Assembly (NCBI RefSeq): GCF_009859475.1
Contig: NZ_CP044549.1
Location: 5,022,001-5,086,000 of the forward strand
Direction of reading: 5' to 3'
Source: Hydrogenophaga sp. BPS33
Lineage (GTDB): Bacteria; Pseudomonadota; Gammaproteobacteria; Burkholderiales; Burkholderiaceae_C
DNA length: 64,000 bases
The notes beneath the pieces are model-generated. The model was given only the letters and a program-made list of their open reading frames with translations. It was not told the origin of the DNA and did not search any database. This document shows, one piece after another, positions 8,681-17,314 of the stretch (positions are counted from its first letter, which is position 1; the number at the start of each line of letters is the position of its first letter). Made by a program: the position numbers and the translations under genes.

Positions 8681-9253
8681 TCAGGCCTTCGGCAGCGTCA
8701 CGCCAGTTTGACCTTGGTATTTGCCACCGCGGTCCTTGTAGCTGACCTCGCACACGTCGTCCTTGTCGCTTTCGAAGAACAGCACCTGGGCGCAGCCCTC
8801 GCCCGCGTAGATCTTGGCCGGCAGCGGCGTGGTGTTGCTGAACTCCAGCGTCACATAGCCTTCCCACTCCGGCTCGAAGGGCGTGACGTTGACGATGATG
8901 CCGCAGCGGGCATAAGTGCTCTTGCCCAGGCAGATGGTGAGCACGTTGCGCGGGATGCGGAAGTACTCCAGCGTGCGCGCCAGCGCGAAGCTGTTGGGCG
9001 GGATCACGCAGACGTCCTTGTTCACATCGACAAAGGAGTTCTCATCGAAGTTCTTCGGGTCCACCACCGTGCTGTGGATGTTGGTGAACACCTTGAATTC
9101 CGGCGCGCAGCGGATGTCGTAGCCGTAGCTCGAGGTACCGTAGCTGATCACCTTCTTGCCGTCCACCTGCCGCACCTGGCCCGGTTCGAACGGCTCGATC
9201 AGGCCGTGTTGTTCGGCCATGCGGCGGATCCATTTGTCGCTTTTGATGCTCAT
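8681..9253 (-). CDS. dcd: dCTP deaminase
   Basis: A 190-residue protein from the ATG at 9253 ([13 protein letters not shown], the typical Dcd start); a longer frame to 9310 exists but its extra residues are not family-like. It deaminates dCTP to dUTP for thymidylate synthesis. Family features are [13 protein letters not shown], the catalytic region [15 protein letters not shown] with its Glu, and [10 protein letters not shown]. It is a separate transcription unit next to the ypfJ-like gene and divergent from the GbsR-like regulator. Confidence 0.95.
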   Translation of the reverse strand: MSIKSDKWIRRMAEQHGLIEPFEPGQVRQVDGKKVISYGTSSYGYDIRCAPEFKVFTNIHSTVVDPKNFDENSFVDVNKDVCVIPPNSFALARTLEYFRIPRNVLTICLGKSTYARCGIIVNVTPFEPEWEGYVTLEFSNTTPLPAKIYAGEGCAQVLFFESDKDDVCEVSYKDRGGKYQGQTGVTLPKA

Positions 9254-9320
9254 GGGCCGCGATTGTAGGTGCCGTCTCCAAACCTGCCGCTTCGTCAATC
9301 CCCTCATCAACTTACCGTAA

Positions 9321-9338
9321 TTTCAGTAATTACTGAAA
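9321..9338. promoter_or_regulatory. 18-bp perfect palindrome, candidate operator
   Basis: TTTCAGTAATTACTGAAA is a perfect dyad 30 bp upstream of the GbsR/MarR gene, in an unusually AT-rich stretch. Position and symmetry suit autoregulation by that regulator and control of the bd oxidase genes behind it. Confidence 0.6.
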
Positions 9339-9368
9339 ATTCAATCCAAAGCAGTTACAGTCCATGCC

Positions 9369-9986
9369 ATGCCGCTGCAAGATCACCTTCCGCCGCTCAA
9401 CCGCGAGTTCGTCGCCCATTTCGGTGAAATGGGCAGCCGTTGGGGCATCAACCGCACCGTGGGGCAGATCTATGCCCTGCTGTTCATTTCACCGAACGCG
9501 CTCAACGCAGACGACATCGCCGAAACCCTGGAGTTCTCCCGTTCGAACGTGAGCATGGGGCTGAAGGAATTGCAGGCTTGGCGCCTGGTGCGCCTGCGCC
9601 ACCAGCCGGGCGATCGGCGCGAGTATTTCGAGGCTCCGGCCGATGTGTGGGAGATCTTCCGCGTGCTGGCCGAGGAGCGCCGCCGCCGCGAAGTCGAGCC
9701 CACGCTCTCCATGCTGCGCACCGCCTTGCTCGAAACCCCCAAGACCGAGGCCGAGCGCCACGCCCAGACCCGCATGCGCGAGATGCACGACCTGATCGAC
9801 CGGCTCATGACCTGGTTCGACGACGTGCAGAAGCTCGCGCCCGAAACCGCCTTGCAACTAATGGGCATGGGCGCTACCGTCACGCGTGTGCTCGAACTCA
9901 AGGACCGGCTCACCGGCAAGGCCCCCGCCGCACGCGCCAGCAAACCCCACAAGACAGACCACAAGACCGACCGCAAGGCCACCTGA
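9369..9986 (+). CDS. GbsR/MarR-family transcriptional regulator
   Basis: A 205-residue protein. A winged helix-turn-helix spans about residues 25-90 (GQIYALLFISPNALNADDIAETLEFSRS, then NVSMGLKELQAWRLV), followed by a helical dimerisation part and a Lys/Asp-rich tail. It lies 15 bp upstream of cydA in the same direction and is most likely co-transcribed, so it probably controls the bd oxidase. The inducer is unknown. The 18-bp palindrome upstream is its likely binding site. Confidence 0.85.
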   Translation: MPLQDHLPPLNREFVAHFGEMGSRWGINRTVGQIYALLFISPNALNADDIAETLEFSRSNVSMGLKELQAWRLVRLRHQPGDRREYFEAPADVWEIFRVLAEERRRREVEPTLSMLRTALLETPKTEAERHAQTRMREMHDLIDRLMTWFDDVQKLAPETALQLMGMGATVTRVLELKDRLTGKAPAARASKPHKTDHKTDRKAT

Positions 9987-10001
9987 TCCCGGGAGACCGC
10001 C

Positions 10002-11363
10002 ATGGACCTCGACACACTGCTGCTCTCGCGCATCCAGTTCGCCACGAACATCAGCTTCCACATCCTCTTTCCCACGATCACCATCGGCCTGGGCTGGTTT
10101 CTGGTTTTCTTTCGCGTGCGCTACCTGCAGACGCGCGAGCACGCCTGGGAAGAGGCTTACTACTTCTGGACCAAGGTGTTCGCGCTGAGCTTCGCGCTGG
10201 GGGTGGTCTCGGGCATCACCATGAGCTTTCAGTTCGGCACCAATTGGCCGGGCTTCATGGAAAAGACGGGCAACATCTCCGGACCGCTGCTGGGCTACGA
10301 GGTGCTCACCGCCTTCTTCCTGGAGGCCGGCTTCCTCGGCATCATGCTCTTCGGCCGTGGCCGAGTGAGCGAGCGCGTGCACCTCATCGCCACCTTGCTC
10401 GTGGCCAGCGGCACCACCCTCTCGGCCTTCTGGATCCTCAGCCTGAACTCCTGGCTGCAGACCCCCGCAGGCTACGAGATCGTCAACGGAGAGTTCTTCG
10501 CCGCCGACTGGTTCGCCATCGTCTTCAACCCCTCATTCCCGTACCGCCTCGCGCACAAGCTGCTGGCGGCCACGCTGACCGCGTCCTTCCTGGTCGCAGG
10601 CCTGAGCGCCTGGCAGTTGCTCAAGGGCTGTGCCACGGATGGCACGCACAAGGCCCTGCGCGCCGCCGTGTTCGCCGCGGCCATTGCGATCCCGCTGCAG
10701 TTCTTCGTGGGCGACCTGCATGGCCTGAACACGCTGAAGCACCAGCCCGCCAAGATCGCCGCCATGGAAGCCGTGTGGGAGACCGAGAAAGGCGCCGCGC
10801 TCACCCTGTTCGGCATTCCCGACGAGAAGACGGGCACCACGCACTATGCGGTGAAAGTACCCAAGCTGGGCAGCCTGATCCTCACGCACGAATGGGACGG
10901 CGAACTCCAGGGCATCGCCGAATTCCCCAACGCGCACCCGCCGGTGGCACCGGTGTTCTTTGCCTTCCGGGTCATGGTGGGCGTGGCCTCGCTCATGCTG
11001 CTGGTGGCGCTGTGGGGCGTCTGGAAGCTGTGGCCGCAGCGCCGCAACGCCCAGCTGGCACTGCCGCGCCCGCTGCTGTGGGCGCTCGCGGGCATGACCT
11101 TCTCGGGCTGGCTGGCCACGCTGGCGGGCTGGTACGTCACCGAAATCGGCCGCCAGCCCTTCATGGTCTATGGCCTGCTGCGCACGGCCGACCTGGCCAC
11201 CACGGTCGCACCGCCCTATGTGGCGCTCACCCTCGCGGCCTACCTCATGGTCTACGGCCTGCTGCTCGTCACCTATGTGGGCGTGCTCAAGTACATGGCC
11301 GAACACCCGGTGCATCCCGCGCCGGAAGCACCGCACGGTGAACTCGGCAAGGCAGGAGTCTGA
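10002..11363 (+). CDS. cydA: Cytochrome bd-type quinol oxidase subunit I (CydA/CioA)
   Basis: A 453-residue polytopic membrane protein, the haem- and quinol-binding subunit of the terminal oxidase that reduces O2 with quinol. H20 in ISFHILFP matches the haem ligand near the N-terminus; a later ligand region is YRLAHKLLAA, and GWYVTEIGRQPF is the conserved quinol-site segment. The Q-loop region is short, as in the CioA cyanide-insensitive subgroup. The start has GGGAG 8 nt upstream. It is followed after 2 bp by subunit II. No cydX-like small ORF was recognised after cydB. Confidence 0.95.
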   Translation: MDLDTLLLSRIQFATNISFHILFPTITIGLGWFLVFFRVRYLQTREHAWEEAYYFWTKVFALSFALGVVSGITMSFQFGTNWPGFMEKTGNISGPLLGYEVLTAFFLEAGFLGIMLFGRGRVSERVHLIATLLVASGTTLSAFWILSLNSWLQTPAGYEIVNGEFFAADWFAIVFNPSFPYRLAHKLLAATLTASFLVAGLSAWQLLKGCATDGTHKALRAAVFAAAIAIPLQFFVGDLHGLNTLKHQPAKIAAMEAVWETEKGAALTLFGIPDEKTGTTHYAVKVPKLGSLILTHEWDGELQGIAEFPNAHPPVAPVFFAFRVMVGVASLMLLVALWGVWKLWPQRRNAQLALPRPLLWALAGMTFSGWLATLAGWYVTEIGRQPFMVYGLLRTADLATTVAPPYVALTLAAYLMVYGLLLVTYVGVLKYMAEHPVHPAPEAPHGELGKAGV

Positions 11364-11365
11364 AC

Positions 11366-12364
11366 ATGAGCTGGTCCGAATTCCTCCCCCTGTTCTTCAT
11401 GGCCGTGATGGGCCTGACCCTGCTGGCTTACGTGGTGCTCGACGGCTACGACCTCGGCGTGGGCCTGCTGTTGCCGCTGGGCACCGACGAGCAGAAGGAC
11501 ACCATGATCGCCAGCATCGGCCCGTTCTGGGACGCCAACGAAACCTGGCTGGTGCTGGGCGTGGGTGTGCTGCTGATCGCCTTCCCCAAGGCGCATGGCC
11601 TGGTGCTGCAGGCCCTGTACCTGCCCGCGGCCCTCATGCTCATCGGCCTGATCCTGCGCGGCGTCGCCTTCGACTTCCGCGCCAAGGCCCCGGCCCCCTA
11701 CAAGCCGTTCTGGAACCGCGCCTTCTTCACCGGCTCGCTGATGGCCAGCGCGGCCCAGGGCTGGATGCTGGGCAGCTACATCACCGGCTTCGACCACGGC
11801 GGCCTGGGCTGGCTGTTCAGCATGGGCATCGCCATCACGCTGCCGGCCTCCTACTTGCTGCTGGGCGCGGGCTGGCTGATCATGAAGGCCGAAGGCGATC
11901 TGCAACAGCGGGCGGTGCGCTGGGCGCGGCGCGGGCTGTGGCCCATGGGCGTGGCCCTGCTCGCGATCTCGGCGGCCACGCCGCTGGTGAACGCCTCCGT
12001 ATTCGACAAGTGGTTCGGCATGCCGCAGCTCTTCGCGCTGTTGCCGGTGCCGCTGGTGTGCGCCGCGGCCTTCTTCGCGGTGCGCTGGGTGGTCATGCGG
12101 CCCGCGCTGATCGGCGCGGGCTACGGCTGGCTGGTGTTCGGGAACACGGTGCTCATCTTCGTGCTGGCCTTCTTCGGTCTGGCCTACAGCATCTTCCCGC
12201 ACATCGTCATCGGCAAGCTCACGCTCTGGGAGGCCGCGGCCGCGACCCACTCGCTCACGGTGAATTTCATCGGCGTGGCGATCACGCTGCCGGTGATCAT
12301 CGGCTACACGGTCTTCATGTACCGGGTGTTCTGGGGCAAGGCGCACCCGCTCACGTACAACTGA
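11366..12364 (+). CDS. cydB: Cytochrome bd-type quinol oxidase subunit II (CydB/CioB)
   Basis: A 332-residue membrane protein with about eight hydrophobic segments. It has the family start MSWSEFLPLFFMAVMGLTLL, the early YVVLDGYDLGVG and the conserved PFWDANETWLV. It is the structural partner of CydA. Its start lies 2 bp after the cydA stop, so the two are translationally coupled. The stop is followed immediately by a run of 11 C residues that begins a dispersed repeat. Confidence 0.95.
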   Translation: MSWSEFLPLFFMAVMGLTLLAYVVLDGYDLGVGLLLPLGTDEQKDTMIASIGPFWDANETWLVLGVGVLLIAFPKAHGLVLQALYLPAALMLIGLILRGVAFDFRAKAPAPYKPFWNRAFFTGSLMASAAQGWMLGSYITGFDHGGLGWLFSMGIAITLPASYLLLGAGWLIMKAEGDLQQRAVRWARRGLWPMGVALLAISAATPLVNASVFDKWFGMPQLFALLPVPLVCAAAFFAVRWVVMRPALIGAGYGWLVFGNTVLIFVLAFFGLAYSIFPHIVIGKLTLWEAAAATHSLTVNFIGVAITLPVIIGYTVFMYRVFWGKAHPLTYN

Positions 12365-12460
12365 CCCCCCCCCCCGCCGCACTGCGCGCGTCCCCCTCAA
12401 GGCGGCACACCCTCGGACCGGCAAAGCCGGATCCTCGGGTGCTCTGGCTCGCGGTACGTC
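12365..12460. repeat. GC-rich dispersed repeat, copy 3, with poly-C tract
   Basis: Eleven consecutive C (12365-12375) touch the cydB stop codon. Then come cccctcaaggcggcacacc and accggcaaagccggatcct, the same type of elements as in the other copies. Confidence 0.5.
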
Positions 12461-12479
12461 GCGCCGGACCAGGGCCTGG

Positions 12480-13172
12480 TTACGCTGTGACCATCTCGCT
12501 CCTGCGACGAACGCGCTGCGCCGGCGCGAAGCCGAGCACGCGCGCCATATCGGCCACCAGCGCGTGGATCAGGACATGCTGCATGCCAGACCCGCTCTGG
12601 AAGACTTTGTCGGTCACGAAGCCGAAACACCGGTACAGCCTGGCCAGCAGCGGTGAGCAGGAGGCGTGCAGGTACTGCACATCGTTCGTCTTGAGCAACT
12701 CCTGCACGGAGAGCGCCACGCAGGCCTGCAGCGTGGCCATGCTGCGGTGCTCGGGTGCCACGATCAGCCGGCCCACTTCCCAACTGCTCGCGCCGAACGC
12801 GGCCTTCGACCGGGTCTCACCGGCCCAGGCCTTCTCCGCCAGGGTGACGCCGTGGCCACAGGGAATGAAGCGGATCGTGGCGATCAATGTCTCGTCTCGC
12901 CAGATGGCCATGACCATGCCCAAGCGGTCCTTCTGACGTTCCAGCGCCTGGGCGCCGGGATCCAGGTCGTGTTCCGCGTCGATCGGGGCGTGCTCGCGCA
13001 AGCCCATGATGAGCGGGCCTTCCCGGTCCATGTCGAGCACACGGACGGACAAGCGGGGCTCGGTGGGCGGCGCGGCGGCGCGCGCGCGATGGCCCTCTCG
13101 AAGGCCGGCGGCGGACCGCCCATGGAATGCGCGGTGTGCGCGGGCATGCGGTGTGCGTGCGATGGTTTGCAT
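12480..13172 (-). CDS. FeeM/LuxI-like GNAT acyltransferase, copy A
   Basis: A 230-residue protein. The core (about residues 75-200) has DRLGMVMAIWRDETLIATIR, then SSWEVGRLIVAPEHRS and YLHASCSPLLARLYRCFGF, a GNAT-type fold with the WE-x-GR-L signature seen in N-acyl amino acid synthases (FeeM) and LuxI-like enzymes. Such proteins usually move a fatty acyl chain from acyl-ACP to an amino acid or homoserine lactone; the product cannot be read here. The start at 13172 has AGAGG 8 nt upstream. It is followed on the same strand by a close paralogue at 13293. The first 40 residues are Arg/Ala-rich and not conserved with it. Confidence 0.65.
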   Translation of the reverse strand: MQTIARTPHARAHRAFHGRSAAGLREGHRARAAAPPTEPRLSVRVLDMDREGPLIMGLREHAPIDAEHDLDPGAQALERQKDRLGMVMAIWRDETLIATIRFIPCGHGVTLAEKAWAGETRSKAAFGASSWEVGRLIVAPEHRSMATLQACVALSVQELLKTNDVQYLHASCSPLLARLYRCFGFVTDKVFQSGSGMQHVLIHALVADMARVLGFAPAQRVRRRSEMVTA

Positions 13173-13292
13173 GAGATTTCCTCTGGGATGGACCCAACGA
13201 CGCGCCGGATCGGCGCAGAGGAATGGTGGGGCGCGTTCATGGCACGGGAAACACCCGCCCCCGTACTTTCTGCAAACCAGAGGCCAGGGACG

Positions 13293-13940
13293 TCAGGCCG
13301 TGGCGGGCTGGGCCAGCGCAAGGCCGAGCGCGCGCGCCACGTCGTCCACCGGCGCATGGATCAGGACATGGGGCGCGCCGGTCTCGCCGCACACCGTGCT
13401 CTCGGTGGCAAAGCCAAACCAGCGGTACAGCCGGGCCAGCAAGGGCGAGCAGGAGGCGTGCAGGTAGCGCGCATCGGTGTGCTGCAGCAAGGTCTGCAGC
13501 GACAGCGCCAGACAGGTCCGCAGCAGGTCCATGCTGCGGTGCTCCGGCGCCACGATCAGGCGACCCACCTCCCAGCTGCGCACGCCAAACGCGCGCCTCG
13601 CCCGCGTCACATCGGCCCAGCGCTTTTCGGCCAGGGTGACGCCGTGGCCAGACGGCATCAGGCGGATGGTGGCGATCAAGGCATCGCCGTGCCAGAACGC
13701 CATCACCATGCCCAGGCGGTCCTTCACGCCCTCCAGCGCATCCGCGCCGGGGTCCAGATCGCGCTCGGCCTCCATGGGCGCGTGGGCGCGCAAGCCCGCG
13801 ACGAGCGAGCGCTCCCTGGTCATGTCCAACACGCGGACGCGCAGCCCGGACGCCACGGGCTCATGGGGTGAGGCACAACGAAACCTCGCCTGGGAAGCGC
13901 GGCAGGAAACACGGTGAAAAGCCGGTGCGGCTGTAGGCAT
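13293..13940 (-). CDS. FeeM/LuxI-like GNAT acyltransferase, copy B
   Basis: A 215-residue paralogue of copy A, clearly similar from RVRVLDMTRE onward (LRAHAPMEAERDLDPGADAL, DRLGMVMAFWHGDALIATIR, SWEVGRLIVAPEHRS, YLHASCSPLLARLYRWFGF). It is upstream of copy A in transcription, with 120 bp between them. AGGAGG lies 7 nt before the ATG at 13940. The pair arose by tandem duplication. N-acyl amino acid or signal-lipid synthesis is an inference from the family; no LuxR-type receptor is nearby. Confidence 0.65.
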   Translation of the reverse strand: MPTAAPAFHRVSCRASQARFRCASPHEPVASGLRVRVLDMTRERSLVAGLRAHAPMEAERDLDPGADALEGVKDRLGMVMAFWHGDALIATIRLMPSGHGVTLAEKRWADVTRARRAFGVRSWEVGRLIVAPEHRSMDLLRTCLALSLQTLLQHTDARYLHASCSPLLARLYRWFGFATESTVCGETGAPHVLIHAPVDDVARALGLALAQPATA

Positions 13941-14057
13941 GAGAATCCTCCTTGGGTTGAATCAACAAGGCGCCTTTCGAGCGCGAAGGAATACTGGACA
14001 AGTTCAAACCGAACGCCAGATTCCCACCGTCAATTCATGCAAAAGGATTCGTTCTCA

Positions 14058-14083
14058 AAGAAAACCATCTAAGAAAACCATCT
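14058..14083. repeat. Tandem 13-bp direct repeat
   Basis: AAGAAAACCATCT occurs twice head-to-tail at 14058-14070 and 14071-14083, in a relatively AT-rich 176-bp gap between the acyltransferase promoter and the 3' end of the guanine deaminase gene. Confidence 0.6.
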
Positions 14084-14116
14084 GATGCCCGGCCTTCGCC
14101 AGACCAGGCATCGGCG

Positions 14117-15406
14117 CTACCGGAGCGCGCCGCCCGCCGCCACCGTGCGCGCCACCACCCGGTCATCGCCCAGCACGATCAGCGCGAACAGCAGCTCGTC
14201 CAGGCTGTCGGCCTGCTGGGTCTTGCGCGCGAGCAAGGGCGTGGCCCGCGGATCGAGCACGATGAAATCGGCCTCGTTTCCTGGCTGCAGGTTGCCCACC
14301 ACCCCATCGAGCCCCAGCGCGCGCGCCGCACCCGACGTGTGCTGCCACCACAGCTGGCCGGGCGTGAGGCTCAGGCCCGACTTGGTCTGGCCTTCGCGGC
14401 CCACGCAGTAGGCCGCGAGCATGGTGCGAAACGGCGAGAAGCTGGTGCCGCCGCCCACGTCGCTCGCCAGGCCATAACCCATGCCGGCCGCGTCGGCCGC
14501 GAGGTAGTCGAAGAAGCCGCTGCCCAGGAACTGGTTGCTGGTCGGGCTCACGGCAGCCGTGGTGCCGGTGCGTGCCATGAGCTCGCGGTCGGCCGTGTCG
14601 AGGTGGATGCAGTGCGCGTACACCGCGCGCTGGCGCAACAAGCCGAAGTCGCCGTACACACCCAGGTAGCTGCGCGAATCGGGAAAGAGCTCGGTGGCCC
14701 AGCGCACCTCGTCCCGGTTTTCCGCCACGTGCGACTGGATCCACACGTCGCCGTACTTCGCGGCCAATGCGCCCGCGCCGCGCAACTGCTCGGGCGTGCT
14801 GGTGGGCGCGAAACGCGGCGTGATGGCGTAGCCCAGCCGGTCCACGCCGTGCCAGCGCTGGATCAGGGCTTCGGTGTCGATCAGGCTCTGCTCGGTCTCG
14901 TCGCGCACGCCGTCGGGGCTGTGGCGGTCCTGCAGCACCTTGCCGGTGATGAAGCGCAGGCCGCGCTCGCGCGCTTCCTCGAACGCCGCGTCCACCGAGG
15001 CGGGGTGCGAGGTGGCGAAGGTGAGGGCCGTGGTGACACCGTTGCGCGCGAGCTCGTCGAAGAAAAACGCGGCCACTTCGCGGGCGTGCTCGCGCTCGTG
15101 GAAGCGCGATTCGTGCGGAAAGGTGTAGTTCTCCAGCCAGGGCAACAGCCCCGCCGCGGGCGCGCCGATCACGTCGGTCTGCGGGTAGTGGATGTGCATG
15201 TCGATGAAACCCGGCGCGATCAGCTTGCCGCTCAGGTCTTCCACCGCCACGCCCGGGTAATGGCCGATCAGCGATGCGTGGTCGCCCACGGCGCGCACCA
15301 CGCGCCGGCCCTGCGCATCGGGCCCGACCACCAGAAGCCCATCGGCATCGAACACGGGAGACTGGTCGTCGGCAAAACGAAGGAGCGAGGCACGGTAGGC
15401 TTTCAT
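14117..15406 (-). CDS. guaD: Guanine deaminase
   Basis: A 429-residue amidohydrolase that turns guanine into xanthine and ammonia. The metal site is visible as DMHIHYPQ (HxH) and WIQSHVAENRDE, with the later His in YAHCIHLD and Asp in GLASDVGGGTSFS; SPTSNQFLGSG is also typical of GuaD. The start ATG at 15406 gives MKAYRASLLRFADD, the usual beginning; an upstream ATG at 15442 would add 12 residues. It is the first of the purine genes here, reads in the same direction as the BMP binding-protein gene 77 bp upstream, and feeds xanthine to XdhAB. Confidence 0.93.
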   Translation of the reverse strand: MKAYRASLLRFADDQSPVFDADGLLVVGPDAQGRRVVRAVGDHASLIGHYPGVAVEDLSGKLIAPGFIDMHIHYPQTDVIGAPAAGLLPWLENYTFPHESRFHEREHAREVAAFFFDELARNGVTTALTFATSHPASVDAAFEEARERGLRFITGKVLQDRHSPDGVRDETEQSLIDTEALIQRWHGVDRLGYAITPRFAPTSTPEQLRGAGALAAKYGDVWIQSHVAENRDEVRWATELFPDSRSYLGVYGDFGLLRQRAVYAHCIHLDTADRELMARTGTTAAVSPTSNQFLGSGFFDYLAADAAGMGYGLASDVGGGTSFSPFRTMLAAYCVGREGQTKSGLSLTPGQLWWQHTSGAARALGLDGVVGNLQPGNEADFIVLDPRATPLLARKTQQADSLDELLFALIVLGDDRVVARTVAAGGALR

Positions 15407-15483
15407 GGCGCGCAGCTTAACGTTTTGCGCGTGCCGGCTCATACGGCACGGCCGATAGATGCCATGGCGGCACCGTATGCCGT

Positions 15484-16566
15484 TCAGCGCTCCAGCGAAC
15501 CTTGAACGCCTTCGGCCAGCCACTTCATGTTGAGGATGTCGGCATCGGTGAGCGACTGGCCTGCCTTCAGCACGGTGCGCCCGGTGTTGTCGCGCAGGTC
15601 GGCGTGAGCGCTGAACACCCGGAGCTTGCCCTTGGCCATGTCGGACTGGCGCGCCTGCACTTCCTTGCGCACCTTCTCAGGCACTTTGCTGCCGAAGCTG
15701 TCGACGCGGATCATGCCCTCCTTCACACCGCCCCAGAGGCTTTCGCTCTTCCAGGTGCCGTCGATCACGGCCTGCACACGCCGCGTGTAGTAGTCGCCCC
15801 AGAGGTGGGTGACGGCGGCGATCTGCGCGTCGGGCGCGACCGAGCGCATGTCGGAGTGGTAGGCCACCGCGAGCTTGCCGCGCTCCTGCGCGGCGACCAT
15901 CACGGCAGTGGAACCGGTGTGAAAAGCGAGGACCTCGGCGCCCTGGTTCATGAGCGTCATCGCGGCGTCGCGCTCGCGTGGCGGGTTGAACCACTCGCCG
16001 AGCCACACCACCTTCACCGTGGCGCGCGGATTCACCGAGCGCATGCCCAGCGTGAAGGCGTTGACGCCCTGCACCACCTCGGGAATGGGGAAACCCGCGA
16101 TGTAGCCGGCCTGCGTGGCCATGCGTCCTGCGGCCACGCCCGCGAGGTAACGGCCTTCGTAATAACGCGCGTTGGCGGTGGCCACGTTGGGCGCGGTCTT
16201 GTAGCCGGTGATGGACTCGAACTTCACGTCTGGAAACTCGCGCGCCACCTTGAGCGTGGGCTCCATGTAACCGAAGCTGGGCGTGAAGATGATGCGGTGG
16301 CCTTGCCGCGCCAGATCGCGGATCACGCGCTCGGCGTCCGCACCCTCGGGCACGTTCTCGACGAAATGCGTCTCGACCTTGTGGCCCAGCGCGGCCTGCA
16401 CGGCCTGGCGGCCCAGTTCGTGCTGGCGCACCCAGCCCGCAGGCGTGAGCGGCGTGACATAGACGAACGCGGCCTTGAGCGGTGCTTGCGCCTGGGTGGA
16501 CGGGGGGAATAAAAAGCTGGCGGCCGCCAGTGCGCAGGCGCACTGGGCCACGAGGTTTTTGTACAT
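15484..16566 (-). CDS. BMP-family ABC transporter substrate-binding protein, copy 1
   Basis: A 360-residue periplasmic protein with a Sec signal peptide (VAQCACALAAASFLF...STQAQA, cleavage after about residue 27). It has the BMP/PnrA pattern: AFVYVTPLTPAGWVRQHELG, FTPSFGYMEPTLKVA, YYEGRYLAGVAAGRM, IPEVVQGVNAFTLGM and SLWGGVKEGMIRVD. These proteins bind purine nucleosides or bases for uptake. It is paralogous to the protein at 21928-23073 but has no transporter genes directly with it, and no lipobox is seen. It probably serves the importer at 23126-26746 with different substrate preference. Confidence 0.88.
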   Translation of the reverse strand: MYKNLVAQCACALAAASFLFPPSTQAQAPLKAAFVYVTPLTPAGWVRQHELGRQAVQAALGHKVETHFVENVPEGADAERVIRDLARQGHRIIFTPSFGYMEPTLKVAREFPDVKFESITGYKTAPNVATANARYYEGRYLAGVAAGRMATQAGYIAGFPIPEVVQGVNAFTLGMRSVNPRATVKVVWLGEWFNPPRERDAAMTLMNQGAEVLAFHTGSTAVMVAAQERGKLAVAYHSDMRSVAPDAQIAAVTHLWGDYYTRRVQAVIDGTWKSESLWGGVKEGMIRVDSFGSKVPEKVRKEVQARQSDMAKGKLRVFSAHADLRDNTGRTVLKAGQSLTDADILNMKWLAEGVQGSLER

Positions 16567-16746
16567 GGTGTTCCTCTACATGGCCCCAAGGAAGAGAAGA
16601 CACACCGGCCCGGGGGCACGGGACAGCGTGGCGCGGCAACGGCAGACGCCACCGCACGGCAAGCCCGGGATTGTCACCGATGGGACGCTCGGTCGCGCTC
16701 AGAGCACCTGTGCGCCCCGGCGCGTGCCACCGATCTGTCACAAAAC

Positions 16747-16771
16747 TTCGGGGAACCCGACATTTTTTCCG
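16747..16771 (+). promoter_or_regulatory. PIP/hrpII-box-like element
   Basis: TTCGG-N15-TTCCG, one mismatch from the plant-inducible-promoter box TTCGB-N15-TTCGB used by HrpX/HrpB activators of type III secretion genes. It lies 60 bp before the CesT-like gene in the 264-bp gap 16567-16830. The expected -10-like spacing is not exact, so this is weak. Confidence 0.3.
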
Positions 16772-16830
16772 GTTACGGATCGCGAACGTGCTGCAACGTT
16801 GGCGCGCATCGTTTTTCGACAAGGAGCGTC

Positions 16831-17307
16831 ATGCCCGAATATTCCAGCCACGAACTTTTTTTTCGACTGATGAGCGATCTGGGTCATGAACTGGGCCGCG
16901 ACGACATCGCCACCGTCGAACCCAGCCGGTTCGACCCGACCGTCATCGAGTTCGAGGTCGAATCCGTTGCCTTTCTGCTCGTTCATGCGCCCGACGACCG
17001 CCCGGATCGGTTGACGCTGATCTGCCGCTTTGGAACGCTGCCCGGGCACGAACGGGTCACCATCCTCGAACGCCTGCTTCAGGTGAACTTTTTGCTGGCG
17101 GGCTCCGAGATTCATCTGGCAATGGACCCGATGAACGAGGAAGTGGTGCTTATCAGTGGCCACCCCCTGATCGGCGTCACTGCGCACTCCCTGACCAACG
17201 CGATGACCATGCTCTCGCAACTGGCCCAACGCTGGCGCCAGGACTTCATGCTGGACACCACGCAACTCTCGACACCGGTCGCCGCGGGGCTGGCCCAACA
17301 CGTGTGA
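16831..17307 (+). CDS. CesT-like type III secretion chaperone
   Basis: A 158-residue acidic protein of the size and layout of class I type III secretion chaperones: N-terminal helix (ELFFRLMSDLGHELG), beta strands (FEVESVAFLLVHAPDD, LTLICRFGTLP), a helix (ILERLLQVNFLLAG), then IHLAMDPMNEEVVLI and a long C-terminal helix. The LLQVNFLL...D...L pattern is typical of the CesT family. AAGGAG lies 5 nt before the ATG. The candidate effector gene starts 8 bp after its stop, the usual chaperone-effector arrangement. No secretion apparatus genes are in the window. Remote homology only, but a good fit. Confidence 0.75.
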   Translation: MPEYSSHELFFRLMSDLGHELGRDDIATVEPSRFDPTVIEFEVESVAFLLVHAPDDRPDRLTLICRFGTLPGHERVTILERLLQVNFLLAGSEIHLAMDPMNEEVVLISGHPLIGVTAHSLTNAMTMLSQLAQRWRQDFMLDTTQLSTPVAAGLAQHV

Positions 17308-17314
17308 GAAACAT

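Noticed and set aside
14339..15505. 388-codon plus-strand frame opposite guanine deaminase
   Set aside because: Antisense shadow; no motif and no ribosome site, while guaD has all its catalytic motifs.
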